From Symsagittifera roscoffensis (lineage: Eukaryota > Xenacoelomorpha > Acoela > Convolutidae): a DNA stretch of 64,000 nucleotides. Numbering within the stretch: the stretch's first letter is position 1; the number at the start of each line of letters is the position of its first letter. Position numbers and translations under genes: made by a program. Below, in pieces: positions 1-8,924 of this stretch. Location: NCBI RefSeq assembly GCF_963678635.1, contig NC_087067.1, forward strand, positions 34,976,766 to 35,040,765, in the 5' to 3' direction. The notes beneath the pieces are model-generated. The model saw only the letters and a list, made by a program, of their open reading frames with translations. It did not search any database and was not told the origin of the DNA.

Positions 1-160
1 AATTGGGTAAAAGTGTTTCTTGAGTCTAACTGGTAAGGTATTTCTTGAGTTGGTTCGGGGAAAGTGTTTCTTGAGTCTAACTGGTAAGGTATTTCTTGAG
101 TTGGTTCGGGGAAAGGTATCTCTTGAGTCTAACTGGTAAGGTGTTTCTTGAGTTGGTTGA
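1..160 (+). repeat. Leader minisatellite, copy 1
   Basis: Tandem repeat of about 51 bp made of two half-units, each with the core TTTCTTGAGT; one half ends in CTAACTGGTAAGG and the other in TTGGTTCGGGGAAA. It ends in TTGGTTGACACGTG, immediately followed by a small reading frame. The same block recurs near 3880, 4600, 6710 and 8815, each time directly before a different coding fragment, so it behaves like the 5' leader or promoter block of retroelement family I. The left end is cut by the window. Confidence 0.8.
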
Positions 161-163
161 CAC

Positions 164-346
164 GTGAGATCGCCTGAAAATAGAGCGACGATGGCGGATC
201 GTTTCTGGAAATCTATGCCGGCCGCGCTCAAAAGGCCTACCCTCGACGAGCAATACAAGCGCTTGAGGGACCTTGACTACACTCAGGTCGATGAGAGGTT
301 GGCAGTGTTGTTGAACGCCATCCTACAATTAGAGGCGCAAGGGTAA
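164..346 (+). CDS. Small leader-linked ORF of family I, copy 1 (unrecognised)
   Basis: A 60-codon frame starting at the first ATG-like context after the ACACGTG leader end, beginning MRSPENRATMADRF and ending LEAQG. A near-identical copy lies at 8925-9107 after the same leader, and its first nine residues are fused to a macro-domain fragment at 3987. The middle is charged and probably helical (DEQYKRLRDLDYTQVDERL). I do not recognise the protein. It could be the C-terminal tip of a longer retroelement protein joined to the leader by rearrangement rather than a free gene. An LTR-like segment follows about 50 bp downstream, which fits a 3'-terminal position in the element. Confidence 0.45.
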   Translation: MRSPENRATMADRFWKSMPAALKRPTLDEQYKRLRDLDYTQVDERLAVLLNAILQLEAQG

Positions 347-394
347 TGTAGAGAATCAGCGACTGAAGCCGTTGAGTTATGTTCTTTGGTCTAA

Positions 395-786
395 CTCATA
401 GAGTAATTTCGGATAGGGTACACCGTCCGCTCGTCACGCTATCTTATTTTCGGCCCGATAGATTCGTGCAACTTCTCAGTCTAATACCGATCCTAATCTT
501 ACTCTTATATCTACTAGTCTCAGGGTGTTTAACTAGTCTCTGCTAGGCTCAATAGATCTAGAGTATACTGGTTTATTGCCATTGCTGAAGTTCTCTTGGA
601 GAGGCAACTAATTTCTAAGTTAAATTCAAATCTCTCTGGTGCTGAAATTACAAGTAATTTCAGCACTTACAAACAAGTGGGTTGTTAGTTAGATGGAATA
701 TGATTGGTTAATATTAAATATTTTATAGTGATAAAATATCTAATTTATCCAATAATAAAATGTAGTTTAGATCAGGTTCCACCCAT
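395..786 (+). mobile_element. LTR-like segment of family I, copy 1
   Basis: A roughly 390-bp block repeated at 9165-9545 and, shortened, at 13365-13717, with diverged relatives at 58886 and 61516. Conserved boxes are TTTTCGGCC.GATAGATTC, TGCAACTTCTTAG/CAG, CTACTAGTC, AGATCTAGAGTATACTGG, a hairpin, ATGATTGGTTA and AATAAAATG (polyadenylation-like). In the 13.7-kb copy homology ends at TTTAGATCAGGTTC, after which a coding-like frame begins, as expected for LTR then leader then gag. LTR status is inferred; I could not confirm TG...CA ends, a primer-binding site or a target duplication. Confidence 0.55.
639..666 (+). other. Hairpin inside LTR-like segment
   Basis: Perfect 12-bp arms (GTGCTGAAATTA) around a CAAG loop. 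The same hairpin is at 9407-9434. A longer version of different sequence but similar position occurs in the 58.9-kb and 61.5-kb relatives. Position near the 3' end of the block suggests an RNA-level role such as a 3' end or packaging signal; that role is inference. Confidence 0.6.
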
Positions 787-2440
787 CCGGGGTTTACAGA
801 GTTTTTCGATTTATCTTTTTTTCTGTAATTGAAGGATGGATGATGAACGTTGGTATTTGGCGAACATCATTTTCTTATCCGGTTCCTCTTGAAGAAGAAC
901 GTTCCAGGACGCTGGAATCAGGGATAGGAAATTGTTATTATGTCATTCGGCAATGACTGTTATCCCCATTGAAATCAATCCGATTTCAAAATGGTTTGCT
1001 ATGTTAGGTTTTTCTGTATTAGTAGAGAACTGTTTTGTGTGCAGCCTTGTCTGGGAATGGCGTGAAGATCGTGTTTGGAAGGGATGCCTTGTTATCTCGG
1101 ATCTGTACGTATACTTGAACATCGAGGTGGTCATTGGTCTAGTTCAATGGACTCTAAATCCTTTGAGAAGTCTAAGGACTCTAAATCCTCTGCGAAGTCA
1201 AGTCGTACTCTAAATCCTTTGAGTCGTGATTGTGGACGGCATGTCGATTTTGTTTAGCCATTCTTTGTTCGAGTGTGATGGGATCGTCTAGTCTTTGGAT
1301 GTTCGTCTTTGTTGTTGTGTATGATCTATATACTGCATATTATGATTTACATTTTATAAATTTCTGTTAATCTGGTTTTTAGTCATAATCTTAGTTAGTT
1401 GTTTTCACAAAAGCGTTTTTTTAGTTCAGTTATTTTGAAGAATTACTCACCCTTGAGTACCTCTTATTAAAAATTGAAGTGTGGTCACAAAGCGTGGGTG
1501 TATGGCGGTGGGTTAGGCCGGCTATAAGCATGCTCAGGACGTCCTTCTTTGGTGGGTTAGGCCAGGAATGGGAGTATGATTTCATGCTGTTTCTTTGAGA
1601 GGTCCTGTTATATGCTAACATTTTATGTTGGTTTTTTCTGGTCTTTCTTATGTTACTTTGGTTGTGTCCTTTTTTCAAAATATCAAATTGTTTTTGGTTT
1701 GGGTTTGTCTTACGACTTTTTTGTGTTTGATTATTTCTTTCTTAGGCTTCATATTAGTCTTCAAAAGAATAAAATATCCAGTTTTAAGCAGGGTTAATCC
1801 GGTTTGGGTACCGTTGGTTTTCTTTTCTTCGTCATGCTGTTATTTTATGATTTGTGGTGTTTAGTAAGCTGCGTTGGTTAGTTTGGTTTAGTATATAATT
1901 CCTTTCCAACCGGGTTAAAGGAAAGTTTGAAACTTGTTTTTGCTAGTTTGAGTTGTGGTTAGTGAAAACTCGAAACATAAAATCATTATTTAAACAATTC
2001 TTTGTGGGCGAGCTGTGCGAGTTTGGATAGAATTCTTGTGCGAATGAATGAAAATATTGAAAAGGTTAGTACTGAATTCTCATTTTATGAAATTATTGCA
2101 TTGAAATTGAACTTTACTGCTTTTGGGGAAGTTTAAAATTATAAATTTTTATCGTATTTAATTTTACTGCTTCTTGGGGAAAGTTTTATAAATGAAATTA
2201 CTACATTGGGTTTTAATTTTACTACATTATTTAATGCAAAAGAATTAGGAGTTTTATTTTTAAATTAACAAGTTTGTATTTTTATTTGTGTTTTTTTCTG
2301 ATTTGTAGATGATTGTGCTGTGAAAAGAATAAATTAAAAGAATAAATTAAACATTGATAGAAAATGGTTAGTATAATTTGAATTTATGAGTTCAAATTAT
2401 TTTAATTCATATTTACCTTAATCATCTGGGAAAAAGCCAT
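787..2440 (+). repeat. Family I non-coding segment, copy 1
   Basis: No convincing gene. Positions 1-2147 are repeated at about 8815-10828 with small indels, so this is part of one duplicated block. Within it, 1149-1224 holds three degenerate copies of a GACTCTAAATCCT(T/C)TG(A/C)GAAGTC motif, reduced in the second copy near 9917-9963. The remainder is AT-rich with runs of T. Homology to the second copy stops abruptly at GTTTAAAATTA (2147), where the other copy joins the inverted gag-like segment. Confidence 0.7.
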
Positions 2441-2444
2441 GTGG

Positions 2445-3696
2445 GAATTGCTGCTATTTGCGGGAATGAACGACCACCTGCACGCGGCAGGACTCCTGGA
2501 GCACCTGAAAGGTGAGGCACCAACACCCAAGAAAATCTGGGAAGCAATCCAGACGTTGTTCGCCGAGATGAATGAGGTGCAATAGTCGGTGGCTTCTCGG
2601 TTTGGACCTAAGACAAGAGTGGCATTTAAGACGTCTCCGGGCTACGCGAAAATGCCGCCTGCCCTGCAGTTTGTGTATGCAATGTTGATCTTGATAGCGG
2701 AAGGGAACGCGTGGCGGATACTTATGGCTGCTCCTAATCGCGAGCTGGAGCCAATAAACTTGAGACTTCTTAAGTCGGAGTTAGCAGATGTATTTCATGC
2801 TTTGAGGGGATTCTACGAATTGGCGGATCTACTGATTTTACTGGACGAAGTCCTCTGTCGAATCTCGCTCGGCAAGTGAAGTTCAACTTAGAGGTAAGGA
2901 ATGATCGCCCGGTGATAAGCCACCTCACAGCCAGCTTATGGTTTCGGAGCATGGATCTTATAATCACGAGCTCACCAGTAAGGCGAGGGGACCGAGCAAC
3001 GAAAGGAAGAATGTGGCTGCAGCCGAAAAGCAGTTGGACTCGATGGGGTACCGCTTAACGCAAGAGAGAGGCAGGTGGCCGTTTCTAACCCCAAGGCTAC
3101 AGAACGCCACGGACAAGACGAGGGAGAGTGCTCCACCTCTCATCAAACAAATATGGGAGTTTCTTGAGTGGCAGCTGGAAGTGGTAGAAAACATAGAGAT
3201 GACGGTGGGAAGATTTGTCACAGCGGCGAATGAAGTCACCATTGGAGGGTTCTGAAGGGAGCACGCAAAGGGCGAGTTGAAGACCAAAAAGAACAATGAA
3301 ATTTTGAGATTCTTGAGCCCATGCTGGGAGAAGAGGTATATGGGTGGAGTATTCTATGCGGGGGATGCCATCTTCGATGCGTTCGTGCAGTAATTACTGA
3401 ATATGCCCATTAACCTCTTACTGGCCCTTTAATTGGTCTACCCCAGGTACCTATTCAACATGGGTCCCGCCTACATGTTTAGCAGGGGTGTGCAAACGCT
3501 CCAAATTGACGGATATTTGACACTGGTACTCTTGACCCATGGAGAACTGACGGCGTTTCATTGGCTGATGGAGTATGGGGAACCCCTTTCGATAGGGAGG
3601 ACTCACCCAAGTGTGGAATATTATTTGTACAAGTGTGCTGCCGGGCTGAAGACTTTGCTGGTAGAGTATCTTTGCTGGGGGTGGATTTTGTTTTAA
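2445..3696 (+). pseudogene. Gag-like retroelement coding region, copy 1 (broken)
   Basis: Homologous at protein level to the inverted region 10829-11890 and to 14115-14760. Readable pieces: 2445-2879 (includes LLLFAGMNDHLHAAGLLEH, then a TAG, then SRFGPKTRVAFKTSPGYAKM), 2938-3255 and 3433-3696 (LNMPINLLLAL, FNMGPAYMFSRGV between stops). Stops at 3253-3255, near 3392 and near 3431 replace sense codons present in the 14.1-kb copy (W, E and Y), so they are private lesions. The protein is rich in helix formers and has no zinc knuckle or protease motif that I can see. 'Gag-like' rests on its place after an LTR-like segment in the 13.7-kb copy; I do not recognise the family. It ends by joining the tail segment at about 3690. 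Confidence 0.6.
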
Positions 3697-3985
3697 AAAA
3701 CGCAATAATGGGGGACTTAGGTTAGGTACAGAACGTCTCGGTCTAAAAATATTTTTTTTTTCAGATTGATTTACAAAATCGAATTGACAATCAAACCACA
3801 CTCGTAAGAAGAGAAAAAAAGATCTTGAGCAAATTCTCCATTAGCAGTGTCGGAGGAAAACGTTTCTCAAGTGTCAATTTGGTAAAGGTGTTTCTTGAGT
3901 CTAACTGGTAAGGAATTTCTTGAGTTGGTTCAGGGAAAGGTATCTCTTGATCTAACTGGTAAGGTGTTTCTTGATTTGGTTGACA
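3690..3985 (+). repeat. Family I tail segment and leader minisatellite, copy 2
   Basis: Tail block with GGGGGACTTAGGTTAGG, ACAGAACGTCTCG and a T-run ending TTTTTTTTCAG, then GTGTCGGAGGAAAACG, then the TTTCTTGAGT minisatellite ending in GACACGTG. The same tail-plus-leader order recurs at 4410-4706, 6515-6810 and 8628-8922, so tail and leader form one conserved joint. The T-run plus CAG resembles a splice acceptor, but I could not pair it with a donor. Confidence 0.7.
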
Positions 3986-3986
3986 C

Positions 3987-4247
3987 GTGAGATCGCCTGA
4001 AAATAGAGCGACGATAGCGATGATGTTGGCACTAACAAGGATGAGGGACTTCATGATCGAAATAGGGTTATTGGAGGTCTCCATGCCGGTCTACGACACA
4101 AACAGGGGCAAGTTAAACCCTGGGGAATTGTACACCATCCTACACGTTGTCTTTGCAGAAACGGAGATAACGGTACACCTACACAAGAAGTACTACTTGA
4201 GTATCGCCTGCGCTTTGGGCGGACATGGAGATCCCGAATTAGGCTGA
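3987..4247 (+). pseudogene. Leader ORF fused in frame to macro-domain C-terminal half
   Basis: An 86-codon open frame. It begins with the leader residues MRSPENRAT, then switches within a few bases to the C-terminal half of the macro domain (from MMLALTRMRDFMIEIG through SMPVYDTNRG to GGHGDPELG and a stop). The join lies at GATAGCGATGATGTTGG; the two parents (164 and 6121) share GATG there, so a short microhomology could have guided it. The fragment lacks the first strands of the macro fold (the ILITTGSDF part), so it is unlikely to bind ADP-ribose alone. The tail segment follows. Confidence 0.6.
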
Positions 4248-4706
4248 AAGAGGCACGAGTTAGGTACAAGGGGGTAAGCGGCAGGTAGATGTATTTTAAT
4301 AAATTTGGCATGACAATTAAGTCTAGGGAAATTGATGGTGCTAAAACATGAAAAGATTCTGCATGCTCTTAAAATCACTAATTGAATTATTTTAGTCAAG
4401 GTTTATTTGGATATTGTTTTAAAAAACCCAATAATGGGGGACTTAGGTTAGGCACAGAACGTCTCGATCTAAAAATAGTTTTTTTTTCAGATTGATTTGC
4501 AAAATCGAATTGACAATCTACCACACTCATAAGAAGAGAAAAAGAGATTGAGCAAATTCTCCATTAGCAGTGTCGGAGGAAAACGTTTCTCAAGTGTCAA
4601 TTGGGTAAAGGTGTTTCTTGAGTCTAACTGATAAGGTATTTCTTGAGTTGGTTCGGGGAAATGTATCTCTTGAGTCTAACTGGTTGGCTGTTTCTTGAGT
4701 TGGTTG
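4248..4706 (+). repeat. Tail segment and leader minisatellite, copy 3
   Basis: Contains GGGCACGAGTTAGGTACAAG-like sequence just after the macro stop, an AT-rich stretch, the GGGGGACTTAGG tail box and then TTTCTTGAGT repeats ending GACACGTG. Here the leader is followed not by the MRSPEN frame but by TCGCATCAGG, the start of the integrase C-terminal fragment. Confidence 0.7.
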
Positions 4707-4710
4707 ACAC

Positions 4711-5597
4711 GTGTCGCATCAGGTGTATGTGAAAGAAGCTGTCAAGAGACAACAGGAACTGAATGAGCTCTGCAGGAGGAACACGGCGCAAGCACTAATG
4801 AGACAGCGGAAGAAGTACAATGAAAAAATACTTCAGCCAAAACCGTATGCAGTGGGACAATATGTCTGGGTGTTCCAGAACATCATACCTCCAAAGGGCA
4901 CGAAAAAAAAATACTAAAGAAATGGCGAGGGCCGTTCATGATAACGGAGGTACACCAGCAGGGACGGTTCTACCGCTTGAGTACAGGGCGTGCAGCGCAT
5001 TATGAAAATCTGAAACCTCGTGTCCAATCTCCGGGAGACTGGTGTGTCCCACAGAACATGGAAGGACTCGATCACCTACTGGTAGAGCCAGCATGCGAAT
5101 TGAACATAAAAGGCACCAGATTGAAGAATGACGGCAACAAGGACGTGAGCATGGATGATAATGAGAAAATAGATGAAGATTCAAATACGGGATCTTTTGC
5201 GGAGGAAGATTGGAATGATCCAGAGCAGAACGAGGTGCCGAAATGGACGGAACCAGACTTACCAAAGACAGTAGGGATAAGAAATGGCAATCGTAAGCGG
5301 ACAAGTATTAGATACAACAGGCGTGGGGACGACTTCTTGATTGACAAGATACAACCCGAGGAGATAGGCGAGGGGTTAGTGAATGTGGGCGAGCTGGTAG
5401 CCGATGAAGAATGTCAGATCATCAACGACAGCGAACACTCTTTGCAGGAGGATCACTCCATGCCGCAACGAGAAATAGACCTGGAGCAGAGCGAGATAGA
5501 AAGGAGTGAAAACACAAACTTGAGTATACTGGAATGGATGCGTGACCTCAAGAACGAGAGAGAAGAAGAGCAAAGTATCCTGCAGAAAAACATGTAA
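4711..5597 (+). pseudogene. Ty3/Gypsy-type integrase C-terminus plus acidic linker, copy X1
   Basis: Two frames joined at an A-run near 4905. The first (4711-4917) carries the helical region before the C-terminal domain (RQRKKYNEKI) and VGQYVWVFQNI. The second (readable from about 4914 to 5597) carries the GPY/F-type module (LKKWRGPFMITEVHQQGRFY, then AAHYENLKP). This is the chromatin/DNA-binding end of an LTR-retrotransposon integrase; the zinc finger and DDE core are absent, the fragment starting directly after the leader ACACGTG. A long acidic, Asp/Glu/Asn-rich linker follows. Relative to a clean frame the A-run carries an extra 2 nt (9 A plus T). It is the first half of a 2103-bp tandem duplication. 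Confidence 0.75.
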
Positions 5598-6348
5598 AAC
5601 CGAAAGACCCACTATTCGGTCGGACAGCTACCGATCGGCCACTTGAGATACCACCGGATAGTTTAGATTTTGCATCATCGACGGAGACGTCGATAAATAT
5701 TTTTGTCCGGGGAGTGGGGGTATGACTTACCCACACCGAAAATTTGATGATAAAGAAGATCAGGGAAATGGTTGAGACCAACGGGTTGGAAATGGATCAA
5801 GAGGGAGCTGAGCCTACTATAGGGCGAAATTTCAAGACAAAATTTGAAATACCCAATGAATATTCATCCTGATCACGGGCAGCGACTTCATCTTGTCAGA
5901 CAGGACAAGTGCGATCTGCATAACGGCAGACATGAGCTTCAAGACGAGACTAGAGGCCGACTTCAAGAGAGAATATCAGAATGTGGAGTTTCTATTCAGG
6001 CAGAGACCGAGGTTGGGAGGAATGGCTGCGCTTCCTCCTTCCGTTTCACAAGTTCCGGGCAAATACTTGTGCTTTTCGGTAACCAGGGTCAATGAAAGGA
6101 ATACGATAGACCCCGAACACGTGATGTTGGCACTAACGAGGCTGAGGGACGTCATGATCGAAATAGGGATACTGGAGGTCTCCATGCCGGTCTACGACAC
6201 AAACAGGGGCAAGTTAAACCCTGGGGAATTGTACACCATCCTACACGTTGTCTTTGCAGAAACGGAGATAACGGTACACCTACACAAGAAGTACTACTTG
6301 AGTATCGCCTGCTCGTTGGGCGGACATGGAGATCCCGAATTAGGCTAA
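5591..6348 (+). pseudogene. TARG1/ALC1-like macro domain of retroelement, copy X1
   Basis: Coding-like sequence continues from the integrase linker in a shifted frame at 5591 (KPKDPLFGRTATDRPLEI), passes a TGA at 5723-5725, and reaches TKFEIPNEYS. After a 7-nt and a 3-nt loss relative to copy X2, the frame resumes as ILITGSDFILSDRTS and stays open to the stop at 6346-6348. Fold-defining pieces in order: first strand ILITGSDF; helix SFKTRLEADFKREYQNVEF; strand KYLCFSVTR; helix MLALTRLRDVMIEIG; strand and loop EVSMPVYDTNRG; final strand ITVHLH. This order matches the macro domain of the TARG1/OARD1 and ALC1 type. In TARG1 a Lys after the third strand and an Asp in the MPRIGCGLD loop are catalytic; here the corresponding residues look like Arg and Gly, so hydrolase activity is doubtful. 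Confidence 0.7.
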
Positions 6349-6810
6349 AAGGGGCACGAGTTAGGTACAAGGGGGTAATCGGCAGGTAGATGTATTTTAA
6401 TAAGTTTGGCATGACAATTAAGTCTTGGGGAATTGATGGGTGCTAAAACATGAAATGATTCTGCATGCTCTTAAAATCACTAATTGAATTATTTTAGTCA
6501 AGGTTTATTTGGATATTGTTTTAAAAAACCCAATAATGGGGGTCTTAGGTTAGGCACAGAACGTCTCGATCTAAAATAGTTTTTTTTTCAGATTGATTTG
6601 CAAAATCGAATTGACAATCTACCACACTCGTAAGAAGAGAAAAAGAGATCTTGAGCAAATTCTCAATTAGCAGTGTCGGAGGAAAACGTTTCTCAAGTGT
6701 CAATTGGGTAAAGGTGTTTCTTGAGTCTAACTGATAAGGTATTTCTTGAGTTGGTTCGGGGAAATGTATCTCGTGAGTCTAATTGGTGAGGTGTTTCTTG
6801 AGTTGATTGA
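6349..6810 (+). repeat. Tail segment and leader minisatellite, copy 4
   Basis: Same order as at 4248-4706: post-macro region, GGGGGTCTTAGG tail box, T-run ending in CAG, GTGTCGGAGG, then TTTCTTGAGT repeats ending GACACGTG at 6815. It forms the joint between the two 2.1-kb tandem cassettes. Confidence 0.75.
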
Positions 6811-6813
6811 CAC

Positions 6814-7700
6814 GTGTCGCATCAGGCGTATGTGAAAGAAGCTGTCAAGAGACAACAGGAACTGAACGAGCTCTGTAGGAGGAACACGGCGCAAGCACTA
6901 ATGAGACAGCGGAAGAAGTACAATGAAAAAATATTTCAGGCGAAACCGTATGCACTGGGACAATATGTCTGGGTGTTCCAGTATATCATACCTCCAAAGG
7001 GCACGAAAAAAATTACTAAAGAAATGGCGAGGGCCGTTCATGATAACGGAGGTACACCAGCAGGGATGGTTCTACCGCTTGAGTACAGGGCGTGCAGCGC
7101 ATTATGAAAATCTGAAACCTGGCGTCCAATCTCCGGGAGACTGCTGTGTCCCACAGAACATGGAAGGACTCGAGTACCTACTGGTAGAGCCAGCATGCGA
7201 AGTGAACGAAAAAGGCACCAGATTGAAGAATGACGGCAACAAGGACGTGAGCTTGGATGATAATGAGAAAAAAGATGCAGATTCAAATACGGGATCTTTT
7301 GCGGAGGAAGATTGGAATAATCCAGAGCAGAACAAGGTGCCGAAGTGGACGGATCCAGACTTACCAAAGACAGTAGGGATAAGGAATGGCAATCGTAAGC
7401 GGACAGGTATGAGATACAACAGGTGTGGGACGACTTCTTGATTGACAAGATACAACCCGAAGAAATAGGCGAGGAGTTAGCGAATGTGGGCGAGCTGGTA
7501 GCCGATGAAGAATGTCAGATCATCAACGACAGCGAACACTCTTTGCAGGAGGATCAATCCATGCCGTAACGAGAAATATACCTGGAGCAGAGCGAGATAG
7601 AAACGAGTGAAAACACAAACTTGAGTATACTGAAATGGATGCGTGATCTCAAGAACGAGGGAGAAGAAGAGCAAAGTATCAAGCAGAAAAACATGTAAAA
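6814..7700 (+). pseudogene. Ty3/Gypsy-type integrase C-terminus plus acidic linker, copy X2
   Basis: Second cassette, 2103 bp downstream of X1. It carries the same helical region and GPY/F-type module (LKKWRGPFMITEVHQQG), with a seven-A run near 7007 that shifts the frame by +1 at the place where X1 is shifted by +2. A missing G near 7430 (GTGTGGGACG versus GCGTGGGGACG in X1) breaks the linker, and a TAA at 7567 replaces the CAA of X1. The linker is acidic and otherwise matches X1 closely. As in X1 there is no zinc finger or DDE core, so the cassette encodes only the last part of an integrase followed by the macro region. Confidence 0.75.
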
Positions 7701-8459
7701 ACGAAAGATCCACTTTTCGGTTGGACAGCTACCGATCGGCCACTTGAGATACCACCAGATAATTTGGACTCTGCATCATCGACAGGGACGTCGATAAACA
7801 TTTTTGTCCGGGGAGTGGGGGTATGACTTACCCACACCGAAAATTTGATGATATAGAAGATCAGGGAAATGGGTGAGACCAACGGGTTGGAAATGGATCA
7901 AGAGGAAGCTGAGCCTACTATAGGGCGAAATTTCAAGACAAAATTTGAAATACCCAATGAATATTCAGAGAACATCCTGATCACCACGGGCAGCGACTTT
8001 ATTTTGTCAGACAGGACAAGTGCGATCTGCATAACGGCAGAAATGAGCTTCAAGACGAGACTAGAGGCCGACTTCAAGAGAGAATATCAAAATGTGGAGT
8101 TTCTATTCAGGCAGAGACCGGGGTTGGGAGGAATGGCTGCGCTTCCTCCTTCAGTTTCACAAGTTCCGGGCAAATAACTGTGCTTTTCGGTAACCAGGGT
8201 CAATGAAAGGAATACGATAGACCCCGAACACGTGATGTTGGCACTAACGAGGCTGAGGGACTTCATGATCGAAATAGGGATACTGGAGGTCTCCATGCCG
8301 GTCTACGACACAAACAGGGGCAAGTTAAACCCTGGGGAATTGTACACCATCCTACACGTTGTCTTTGCAGAAACGGAGATATCGGTACACCTACACAAGA
8401 AGTACTACTTGAGTATCGCCTGCGCTTTGGGCGGACATGGAGATCCCGAATTAGGCTAA
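7692..8459 (+). pseudogene. TARG1/ALC1-like macro domain of retroelement, copy X2
   Basis: The more complete copy: one frame from about 7692 to the stop at 8457-8459, interrupted only by TGA at 7824-7826 (shared with X1) and TAA at 8175-8177 (X1 has a Tyr codon there). Both deletions that break X1 are absent, so NEYSENILITTGSDF is intact. The macro domain covers roughly codons 35-185 counted from the ATG at 7869. Helix and strand order are as in X1, including KYYLSIACALGG at the end. The position right after an integrase C-terminus and acidic linker suggests the ancestor carried the macro domain as the last module of its pol polyprotein, or as a following ORF reached by the shared frame change near 5590/7692. 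Replacement of the likely catalytic Lys and Asp points to ADP-ribose binding rather than hydrolysis, if it was ever active; this is inference. Confidence 0.72.
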
Positions 8460-8922
8460 AAGGGGCACGAGTTAGGTACAAGGGGGTAAGCGGCAGGCAG
8501 ATGTATTTTAATAAAATTGGTATGACAATTCAATCTTGGGGAATTGAAGGTGCTAAAACATGAAATGATTCTGCATGCTCTTAAAATCACTAATTGAGTT
8601 ATTCTAGTCAAGGATTGTTGGGATATTGTTTTTATAAAACCAAATAATGGGGACTTAGGTTAGGCACAGAACGTCTCGATCTAAAAATGGTTTTTTTTTC
8701 AGAATGATTTGAAAAATCGAATTGACAATCAAACCACACTCGTAAGAAGAGAAAAAGAGATCTTGAGCAAATTCTCCATTAGCAGTGTCGGAGGAAAATG
8801 TTTCTCAAGAATCAATTGGGTAAAAGTGTTTCTTGAGTCTAACTGGTAAGGTATTTCTTGAGTTGGTTCGGGGAAAGTATCTCTTGAGTCTGACTGGTAA
8901 GGTGTTTCTTGAGTTGGTTGAC
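8460..8922 (+). repeat. Tail segment and leader minisatellite, copy 5
   Basis: Post-macro region, GGGGACTTAGG tail box, T-run, GTGTCGGAGG, then TTTCTTGAGT repeats ending GACACGTG. It leads into the second MRSPEN reading frame and begins the second copy of block 1-2147. Confidence 0.7.
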
Positions 8923-8924
8923 AC

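Noticed and set aside
1-160. Regularly spaced short repeats resembling a CRISPR array
   Set aside because: The repeats are contiguous 51-bp minisatellite units without unique spacers, in eukaryotic DNA, and no cas genes are present.
932-1257. Plus-strand frames with repeated TLNPLRS/SKSFEKSKDSKS
   Set aside because: Produced by three short GACTCTAAATCC repeats; the second copy of the block has lost part of the repeats and the frame.
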